This document shows, in pieces, positions 57,585-64,000 of a stretch of DNA of 64,000 nucleotides (position 1 is its first letter; each line of letters opens with the position of its first letter). The translations under genes were made by a program, and so were the position numbers. The stretch is from Acidobacteriaceae bacterium. Its GTDB lineage: Bacteria > Acidobacteriota > Terriglobia > Bryobacterales > Bryobacteraceae. The notes beneath the pieces were generated by a model, which saw only the letters and a list, made by a program, of their open reading frames with translations, did no database searches and was not told the DNA's origin. Where the stretch lies: assembly GCA_019233755.1 (NCBI GenBank), contig JAFAMD010000031.1, positions 1 to 64,000 on the forward strand, in the 5' to 3' direction.

Positions 57585-60500
57585 ATGCTGACTGGAAGAG
57601 CGCTGTTTGGGGTACTTGCCGGGTCATTTCTGTTTATCGGATGTCCGTTCCTCTATGGCCAGGCCACCGGGAGTATTTCGGGCACTGTGTCAGACGCCAC
57701 GGGTGCTCCGGTAGCCGGCGCGAAAGTAACGGTTATTGCCCAGGATACGGGAATTTCTCGCGATTCCGTGACTGACAACACCGGTCATTACGTCATCCCC
57801 TTGCTGGGCGTGGCGACATACACGGTCCGAACGGATCTCAAAGGTTTTCAAGCGGTAGAAGCGAAGGACATTCGGCTACAGGTGGACGAACAGCGCGAAC
57901 TGGATTTCAAGCTGGTTCCCGCATCCGTCCAGCAATCCGTTGAAGTGAGTGCGACTGCAGTGGCAGTGGAGACGACGAATCCAACCCTGGGTCAGGTGAT
58001 TAATTCGCAACAAGTCGCCGACCTGCCGTTGAACGGGCGCGACTTTGTCCAACTGGCAACGCTCACGCCCGGAACAGTTCAGGAAACCAATCCCAACAGC
58101 TTCTTCAACGGCGGCGCCAGCAGCGAGGTATCGGCGCGTGGATCTTTTTCGCTCTCAGTGGGCGGATCGCGGGCCAATAGCACGGACTGGCTCCTCGATG
58201 GCAACGACAATAACGAACTGACCGCCGGCGGCATCGCAATTTTACCTTCCATCGACGCCATCCAGGAATTTAAGGTCCTGACGTTTAACTATTCCGCGGA
58301 ATATGGAACACGCGCGGGTCCCACGGTCTTGGTGACGACGAAGTCCGGGACGAATCAGATCCACGGATCTGCCTTTGAGTTTTTCCGCAACACCGACCTC
58401 GACGCGCGCAGCTTCTTCGCCACGACAACGGAGAAATTCAATCTTAATCAGTATGGGGTCTCAGTGGGTGGGCCCATCCGCAAGGACAAGACCTTTTTCT
58501 TCGCCGACACTCAGAACAAAATGCAGCGGAAAGGGATCCCGTTTGTCGGCCTGGTTCCAACGCAAGCCATGCGCAACGGCGATTTCACAAATGATGCATT
58601 CGGCAGTCCGCGGATTGGATTTCTGAACAACCCGAACGTCACCGGCGCGCCAAATACCGACTTTCAGTGCAATAGCGCCGGCAACCCCCTTCCCGCTGCT
58701 CCCGACGGCAGCCAGTCAGGTGGGGCCTCCTGCAACAAGATTCCCCAGAACCTGATCAACCCAATCGCCCAGCAGATGATTAATCTTTATCCTCTGCCCA
58801 ATGCGAACAACCCGGCGCAAGGCTACAACTATGTAAACGAGCCCGTGCGAAAACTGAACGAAGGAGAGTTCGACATCCGCGTGGACGAGAATTTTTCCGC
58901 TAAGGACACTGCGTTTGCGCGCTTCAGCTACGACCAGGCGACGTCCTTCGTGCCGGGTGGCTCGCCGGGATTCGCGGAAGCAAGCCCCTTTGCCAGTACG
59001 CAGAACATAATCAACCACGGACGCAACGTGGCCGTCTCGGAAACTCACGTCTTTTCCCCAACTACGGTCAACCAGGTGAACGCGGGTTACAACCGGATTT
59101 TTAACTACATAACGTCTTACGGCAGCGACTCCTGTATATCGGAGAAGCTTGGTATTCCAGGTGCCAATCTGGGAGGCGTCAGCTGCGGGCTAACCTCGAC
59201 ACAGATGACCGGATATTGGTCCTTAGGCGATCGCGGGTATTCCCCTTTTCAGGGTGGGACCAATGTCTTCTCTATCTCGGACTCGCTCGATATGATCCGC
59301 GGCAAGCACAACATCAAAGCAGGGGGGGAAATTCGTGCCAACCAGATGAATGTGTTGGCGTCCGGTTTCCAGGACGGATATTGGATCTTTTCTCCGGACT
59401 GGGCGGGGGAGACCATGGCCACGTTTCTTCTGGGCTTGCCTGACCTTGCCATTCATGATCAGACGTTCGACGGAGATATTACCGGCCGCCGCTGGAAGCT
59501 GTTTCGCCCATTCGTGCAGGACGATTGGCAGGTAACCAGGAATTTAACGTTGAACCTCGGCCTGGCCTGGGCTCTGGTGACACCCATCACAGAGGTGGCA
59601 AATCGTCAAGCGAACTTCAATTTCGCGAACGGTCAATTTCTGATCGCCGGAAAGAACGCCGACGCGCAGGCCGGCGTCCAGATGGACCTGACCGCTCTCG
59701 AGCCGCGCATCGGAGTAGCCTGGAAGCCGCTGGGCAACGAGAAGACCGCGGTCCGCGCGGGCTATGGGATGTTCCATGATTCGTCCTGGAACCAGGGGGC
59801 GCAGGGCTTGTGGCAGAACCCGCCCTATTACGCCGAGTCTGACGCATTCGGGTTCGGCCCGGGATGCACGTTCGCAACCGCAGCCTGCGCGACGATTTAT
59901 GGAATGACGCCTACGGCATTGAACATGTCGTCGGGCTTCCCGATTTTTACTGCCCCTCCGAATCCCGAGACTTTCACGGGAACCGTTCAGTCACAAAACC
60001 TGAATTTCAAACAGGGCCGCGTCCAGCAGTTCAACGTTAACGTGGAGCGCCAACTGCCGGGGCAGGTTGTACTGACCGTCGGGTATGCAGGGGCTCGCAG
60101 TTCCCACGTTCTGGTGGATGGTAACAACTTAAACGTGGGGTCCCCGGCCGCTTGCGGCGTCGCGTCCGGGTACACGCTTGGCTGCGGCGCCGGCGGATCA
60201 GCTTTCGGCGTGGCATATGCCCAGTTTGGAACGATCTCGAACATCAATGATGTCGGTAAGGCCCATTACAACAGTCTTCAGATTAAGGCCGAGACGAAAA
60301 GCGGGAAGTACGGGCTCTATGCGCTCCTCGGCTATACATATGCCAGAGCCCACGATACCGGATACTCAGACGGTCTGGGTTCTAACCTGGGAGCGCCGTA
60401 CTTTCCTCTACCGGGGTGGCAGACCCTTGATTGGGGCCTTTCTCAAATTAACCTCAACCAAAACTTTACTGCCAGCGTGATCTATAATTTGCCCTTCGGC

Positions 60501-61031
60501 AAGGGCCAGCGGTTCGGCAACTCCTGGAACGGCGCTGTCAACGCAATCCTCGGTGATTGGCAGGTGACTGTGCTTGAAAAGGTCACTTCGGGCTTCCCGC
60601 TTTTCCTGATCGCAGGCACTAACGCCTCGGGAGTGAACTTCCAGAACAACGGCAACAGCGTCAACCGCCCGAACCAGGTGTGCAACCCGCAGCGGAGCAA
60701 TCCGAGTATAAACGAGTGGTTCAACACCGCGTGTTTTGTCGACCCGCCGAGCGGCGAGCTTGGAAACGCGAACCGCACTCCGGTCTCCGGCCCGGGCTTT
60801 GTGAATACGGATTTCTCGGCGATAAAGAACTTCCCGCTCGGGTTCCGCGAGGGTGCGCAGCTCCAATTCCGAGCCGAATTCTTCAACCTTTTCAACCACC
60901 CGCAATTCGGCACGCCCAGCAGTTCCGTCTGCAGCGCCTGCCCGCAGCTTGATACCGCCAATTTCGGCGCGATCAACTCCACGGTGAACAACCCGCGGCT
61001 GATTCAATTTGCTCTTAAGATGCTTTTCTAG
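57585..61031 (+). CDS. TonB-dependent receptor with carboxypeptidase-regulatory N-domain (Oar-like), second copy
   Basis: A 1148-residue outer-membrane protein. Start ATG 57585 (AAAGGGGGC upstream) gives the signal peptide ALFGVLAGSFLFIGCPFLYGQ; the 28-codon extension to 57501 is out of place. Regulatory beta-domain ~25-110 (GSISGTVSDATGAPVAGAKVTV), plug (ADLPLNGRDFVQLATLTPG; SVGGSRANSTDWLLDGNDNNE), then a large barrel ending QFALKMLF. It resembles the 7606-11031 receptor in architecture only; the barrel sequences are far apart. Ten bases after its stop is a nucleoside hydrolase gene, so nucleosides or nucleotides are the proposed cargo (inference). Confidence 0.92.
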   Translation: MLTGRALFGVLAGSFLFIGCPFLYGQATGSISGTVSDATGAPVAGAKVTVIAQDTGISRDSVTDNTGHYVIPLLGVATYTVRTDLKGFQAVEAKDIRLQVDEQRELDFKLVPASVQQSVEVSATAVAVETTNPTLGQVINSQQVADLPLNGRDFVQLATLTPGTVQETNPNSFFNGGASSEVSARGSFSLSVGGSRANSTDWLLDGNDNNELTAGGIAILPSIDAIQEFKVLTFNYSAEYGTRAGPTVLVTTKSGTNQIHGSAFEFFRNTDLDARSFFATTTEKFNLNQYGVSVGGPIRKDKTFFFADTQNKMQRKGIPFVGLVPTQAMRNGDFTNDAFGSPRIGFLNNPNVTGAPNTDFQCNSAGNPLPAAPDGSQSGGASCNKIPQNLINPIAQQMINLYPLPNANNPAQGYNYVNEPVRKLNEGEFDIRVDENFSAKDTAFARFSYDQATSFVPGGSPGFAEASPFASTQNIINHGRNVAVSETHVFSPTTVNQVNAGYNRIFNYITSYGSDSCISEKLGIPGANLGGVSCGLTSTQMTGYWSLGDRGYSPFQGGTNVFSISDSLDMIRGKHNIKAGGEIRANQMNVLASGFQDGYWIFSPDWAGETMATFLLGLPDLAIHDQTFDGDITGRRWKLFRPFVQDDWQVTRNLTLNLGLAWALVTPITEVANRQANFNFANGQFLIAGKNADAQAGVQMDLTALEPRIGVAWKPLGNEKTAVRAGYGMFHDSSWNQGAQGLWQNPPYYAESDAFGFGPGCTFATAACATIYGMTPTALNMSSGFPIFTAPPNPETFTGTVQSQNLNFKQGRVQQFNVNVERQLPGQVVLTVGYAGARSSHVLVDGNNLNVGSPAACGVASGYTLGCGAGGSAFGVAYAQFGTISNINDVGKAHYNSLQIKAETKSGKYGLYALLGYTYARAHDTGYSDGLGSNLGAPYFPLPGWQTLDWGLSQINLNQNFTASVIYNLPFGKGQRFGNSWNGAVNAILGDWQVTVLEKVTSGFPLFLIAGTNASGVNFQNNGNSVNRPNQVCNPQRSNPSINEWFNTACFVDPPSGELGNANRTPVSGPGFVNTDFSAIKNFPLGFREGAQLQFRAEFFNLFNHPQFGTPSSSVCSACPQLDTANFGAINSTVNNPRLIQFALKMLF

Positions 61032-61040
61032 CTTCGCTCC

Positions 61041-62120
61041 ATGCGTTATCGCAGACTCAGGCTGGCAATCGCATACACGCTGGTGGCCAGTTCTTTGGCT
61101 TGGCCGCAGCAACGCCGCAAAGTGATTATCGACGAGGATTGCTCCGGGCCCGGTGGGAGCAACATGCAGACACTGCTTTTGCTGATCCAGTCTCGAGACG
61201 TGGACGTGCTGGGCATCACGGTGGTTAGCGGAGATCAATGGCGCGACGAAGAGGTGGCGCACGCGCTCCGCCTGCTGGAGATTATCGATCGCACGGATAT
61301 TCCGGTAGTCAGCGGAGCAGCCTTCCCCCTGGTGCGAAATCGCGAAGAAACATTGCTGTGGCAGGAGCGCTATGGGAAGGTTTCCTACGCGGGCGCCTGG
61401 GATGACCGATGGTGGCACGAGCCTTTTGTCGTGCCACCGTTACCGGAAGGATCACCCACTACCAAGCCCGCCAACGAAGACGCGGCACACTTCCTTGTCC
61501 GGATGGTGCACAAATACCCACATGAGGTGACCATCTACGAGGGCGGCCCAATGACTAATCTCGCGCTGGCGCTCGCCCTCGATCCGCAGTTCGCCGAATT
61601 GTCGCAGGAGTTGGTTTTCATGGGCGGAAGCTTGAATCCTCAGACCAGCGACCCCGAATTCGCCAACAATCCGCGTCACGAGTTTAATTTCTGGTTCGAT
61701 CCGGAGGCTGCGCAGGTGGTGTTGCGCGCGCCCTGGAAGAAGATCATCTGCACACCAACCGATATTTCCATCAAGACGCGCCTGACACCGGAAATGGTCA
61801 AGCGGATCGCGGCGAGCGGAACCGCCCTGGGGCACTACATTGCACGGTTCTTCCAACAGGGCCAGGGTTACGACTATATGTGGGATGAGCTTGCCGCTGC
61901 CGCATGGATCGATCCGTCGGTGATCAGCAAACGCGAGACCCGTTACATGAGTGTGGACGTCGACCGCGGAGCTGGTTATGGGAACACGTTAACCTGGGGC
62001 GAGAAAGACCGGCCGAAAGTGGCCGTACAGCCGGTCGAGATCGAAATGGATTTGGACGGCGAACACTTCGACGACATGTTTGTAAGACTGATGAGTGCAC
62101 CCACGCCTCCAGCTCACTAA
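61041..62120 (+). CDS. exported nucleoside-hydrolase-family protein with atypical metal motif
   Basis: A 359-residue protein with a signal peptide (LAIAYTLVASSLAWPQ). It is an IU-NH-fold protein: VDVLGITVVSGD, IPVVSGAAFPLV, EGGPMTNLALALALDP, ELVFMGGSLNPQ and FNFWFDPEAAQVVLRAPW. The Ca-binding start reads VIIDEDCSGPGGSNMQTL instead of DTDPGxDDA, so two Asp ligands are replaced. It may still bind a different metal or substrate. It is 10 bp after the receptor gene. Its last 4 bases overlap the end of the convergent TPR gene. Confidence 0.82.
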   Translation: MRYRRLRLAIAYTLVASSLAWPQQRRKVIIDEDCSGPGGSNMQTLLLLIQSRDVDVLGITVVSGDQWRDEEVAHALRLLEIIDRTDIPVVSGAAFPLVRNREETLLWQERYGKVSYAGAWDDRWWHEPFVVPPLPEGSPTTKPANEDAAHFLVRMVHKYPHEVTIYEGGPMTNLALALALDPQFAELSQELVFMGGSLNPQTSDPEFANNPRHEFNFWFDPEAAQVVLRAPWKKIICTPTDISIKTRLTPEMVKRIAASGTALGHYIARFFQQGQGYDYMWDELAAAAWIDPSVISKRETRYMSVDVDRGAGYGNTLTWGEKDRPKVAVQPVEIEMDLDGEHFDDMFVRLMSAPTPPAH

Positions 62121-63655
62121 TGTTTTGCATTCTGCGAGGACGAGGCAGGCTCACGCAAGGTGAAGACAAACTGCTGGAGAGCCTTTCGTTCCTGCTCCCT
62201 TTGCTCCGCCGATCGCTTGGACAATTGGTTATAAAGCATCAGCTCTTCTTGAGCCTTCCGTGTTTCCCCAGCGCTTCTATAAGCTTGGGAAAGGCGATAG
62301 TGTGCCTCCTCCATTTGGGGATAGAGTTCGATCGCCCGCTGATAGGTGGAGATGGCGGCGCGAGAATCTTTCCGCTCCGAATAGAGAGCACCCAATTGCA
62401 GATAGGCGGCGCCCAGACTCGGATCGAGCCGAACGGCTTTCTCCAATAACGCCTGAACGCGCGCGGCAGTACCGGAATCCTCCGGGCCGGTCCGGCGCCT
62501 CCAAAGGCTGACCGCGTAATAGTAATTGGCCCATGGATTATCGGGTTGGAGCTCGGCAAATCTCTCAAACCTCTCGACAAAGCCATCTGACAATATGATT
62601 TCCCTGCCTTCTACTTTGCCGAGGAACAGGTAAGGCTCGGGATCGATGGGATTCAAATCGGACGCCTGGAAAAAGCGCTGAGCGGCCTGATCGTAAAAGC
62701 CGCGAACATACCAGGCCACGGCGAGACCAAGAAGCATTCGCACCGAATGCGGAAACAGGTGATTACCCTTGATGAAAACTTCGGTCGCCGGTTCTGCGGC
62801 GCGATGCATCAGCAACTCCGCTCCCCAATCGAAGAGATATGGTTCGCTTGCTTCCAGTTCTGCCGCATTCTGGTATTCGCGAACCGCCTCAAGCGAATTC
62901 CCCAGCGTCTCATTGATTTCGCCTGACAAGTGGTGCAGTCGGGCTTTTTCGGCAGTACTGCAAGGGATAGAGGAAGCTCGCTCCAGGTAGGTCAGGGCTT
63001 CGCGAGGTCTCCCGTCGTGAGCGAGAAATTTCCCGAGATTGTAGTTGGCCTCAAAATCCCCGGGCGCAGTTGCTGCTCTCTCGCGCAGCGATTTCTCGAT
63101 TTCAGTCGAAGGCGAGACAGAAGTTGAAGCACCCGGCGATTCCTTGCTGAGCGAAGCAGTGGCTTTGGTAAGCGCTTCGGATGAACGCAAAACGCTATCG
63201 GAGCCGTGGCCGCCCCGATAAGTGTTGTCCGTCACGCCTGCCACGGTGAATTGGGGCTCGTCGAAGAACTCTGGCGCTCCGGAAGGATTTGCGGCCCGGA
63301 GAGTAAGATCGACCTGCTTCCCTTCTCTCGAGGCGAGGACAAAGGGACCGAACGCCGCCTCGCCATTTCCGCCCATCTCCGCGCGCAGCATGTACGTGCC
63401 TCTGGGCAGCGCCGTGAAGCGATACTTTCCGTCCGGCTCGGTATGTCCCGTTAGAACCTGCTTAGTAGTTTCGACCTGCAAGAAAACGGCAGCAGAAACC
63501 GGGTGCCCTCTCGAATCTCGAACGAACCCCTGCACGCTGGCTGTGCCTTGGGCTCTCTGAGATTGTCCTTGAGCAAACGGGACGAAGAGAATGATTGCAG
63601 CTAAGGAGGTCACATTGAGGTACTTCATACAACGCACCGCCTTTTGCCTTGTCAT
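62117..63655 (-). CDS. exported TPR protein with N-terminal carboxypeptidase-regulatory domain
   Basis: A 512-residue protein. Start ATG 63655 overlaps the upstream TPR gene's stop (ATGA); Met10 (63628), with AAAAGG upstream, is an alternative. A signal peptide is in LNVTSLAAIILFVPFAQGQ. Residues ~38-115 are a CarboxypepD_reg beta-sandwich (GFVRDSRGHPVSAAVFLQVETTKQVLTGHTEPDGKYRF). A Ser/Thr linker follows, and then ~8-9 TPRs to the end (NYNLGKFLAHDGRPREALTYLERA; AAYLQLGALYSERKDSRAAISTYQRAIELYP). A protein-binding scaffold of the periplasm; partners unknown. Confidence 0.85.
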   Translation of the reverse strand: MTRQKAVRCMKYLNVTSLAAIILFVPFAQGQSQRAQGTASVQGFVRDSRGHPVSAAVFLQVETTKQVLTGHTEPDGKYRFTALPRGTYMLRAEMGGNGEAAFGPFVLASREGKQVDLTLRAANPSGAPEFFDEPQFTVAGVTDNTYRGGHGSDSVLRSSEALTKATASLSKESPGASTSVSPSTEIEKSLRERAATAPGDFEANYNLGKFLAHDGRPREALTYLERASSIPCSTAEKARLHHLSGEINETLGNSLEAVREYQNAAELEASEPYLFDWGAELLMHRAAEPATEVFIKGNHLFPHSVRMLLGLAVAWYVRGFYDQAAQRFFQASDLNPIDPEPYLFLGKVEGREIILSDGFVERFERFAELQPDNPWANYYYAVSLWRRRTGPEDSGTAARVQALLEKAVRLDPSLGAAYLQLGALYSERKDSRAAISTYQRAIELYPQMEEAHYRLSQAYRSAGETRKAQEELMLYNQLSKRSAEQREQERKALQQFVFTLREPASSSQNAKH

Positions 63656-64000
63656 TTCAACTGTTCCAGGGCCTTCTCGCCCTGTACATCCCCCGGATGC
63701 TCTTTGAGGAGCTTCAGCAGAACAGCCCGGGCTTTATCCTGCGCTCCTTCCAGTACATAGACGCGGGCGAGGTTCAGGTAAGCCTGGTTGAACCCGGGTG
63801 CAACGCGAATGCACTCTTCAAATGTGGCAACCGCTTGGTCCCGCCGACCAGTTCGCAGGTAAAGCACGGCAAGATTGTTCGTGGCTTCCGGGTAAACGGG
63901 ACGAAACTCCAAGGCTCTTTGCAAATACTCGTAGGCTCGCCCGGTATCGTCCGTTTGCGCAAAAACCATGCCGAGGCTGTAGTTGGCTGCGGCATCTCTA
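63652..64000 (-). CDS. TPR protein, N-terminus beyond window
   Basis: Open from the window edge to the stop at 63652; about 116 residues are seen (DAAANYSLGMVFAQT near the edge). Three TPR units (AYEYLQRALEFRPVYPEATNNLAVLYLRTGRRDQAVATFEECIRVAPGFNQAYLNLARVYVLEGAQDKARAVLLKLLKEHP). It precedes the CarboxypepD/TPR gene with an ATGA overlap, so it is in the same operon. The upstream domains are not visible. Confidence 0.8.
   Translation of the reverse strand, partial: RDAAANYSLGMVFAQTDDTGRAYEYLQRALEFRPVYPEATNNLAVLYLRTGRRDQAVATFEECIRVAPGFNQAYLNLARVYVLEGAQDKARAVLLKLLKEHPGDVQGEKALEQLK

Noticed and set aside
1..64000. CRISPR arrays, tRNA or rRNA genes, prophage genes
   Set aside because: I looked for tandem spaced repeats, tRNA T-loop and anticodon-like patterns and phage structural proteins and found none I could support.

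Overview
The window looks like part of an Acidobacteriota chromosome, most plausibly the Solibacter/Bryobacter side of the phylum. This is an inference from gene content, not from a marker gene. The evidence is: two very large Oar-like TonB-dependent receptors with an N-terminal carboxypeptidase-regulatory domain, two macrolide-exporter-type permeases without an ATPase (the acidobacterial duplicated orphan permease type), an FG-GAP/ASPIC-UnbV protein, TPR-linked multihaem cytochromes, a PEP-CTERM protein and a high load of exported hydrolases. I see no rRNA, tRNA, CRISPR array or prophage.

Region 1 (1-7.5 kb) is a set of small-molecule enzymes: an exported glyoxalase-fold protein (cut by the window edge), a XapX membrane protein, an amidohydrolase, an isochorismatase-type hydrolase, a DJ-1/PfpI protein, an arginase-family hydrolase and an M48 peptidase split by a frameshift.

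Region 2 (7.6-36.7 kb) is a deoxysugar-scavenging locus. It holds a TonB receptor, a LacI regulator with a good LacI-type operator in front of the receptor, three GH29 alpha-L-fucosidases, a GH38-like protein, L-fuconate dehydratase and an L-rhamnose/L-fucose mutarotase-family protein, plus two TPR/multihaem cytochromes, a large TPR protein and an FG-GAP/UnbV protein. The receptor would import released glycans or sugars, the Sec/Tat-exported fucosidases would trim them, and the mutarotase and dehydratase would feed non-phosphorylative fucose catabolism. Two things are inserted in this locus. One is an LRR gene with an IS21 remnant and two REP-like palindromes (18.1-20.9 kb). The other is a nitric-oxide module: NnrS with an in-frame TGA, quinol NO reductase, and a small membrane protein that carries a transposase-type Cys4 zinc ribbon.

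Region 3 (36.7-53.3 kb) has a HEAT-like exported protein, two tandem orphan permeases with a PadR-like operator, an S4 RNA-binding protein, an unrecognised 441-aa protein, ferredoxin-NADP reductase, a lone response regulator, a gluconokinase-like FGGY kinase, glutamine synthetase and an NfeD/slipin pair.

Region 4 (53.4-64 kb) has a PEP-CTERM protein, an ECF sigma/anti-sigma pair with an exported follower, and a probable nucleoside-scavenging unit. That unit is a TonB receptor followed at 10 bp by an exported nucleoside hydrolase, with a cytosolic nucleoside hydrolase divergent from it. The window ends in a TPR operon.

Three genes carry single-base lesions (M48 peptidase, NnrS, third fucosidase). 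Either these genes are decaying or the assembly has residual errors; the sequence alone cannot decide.
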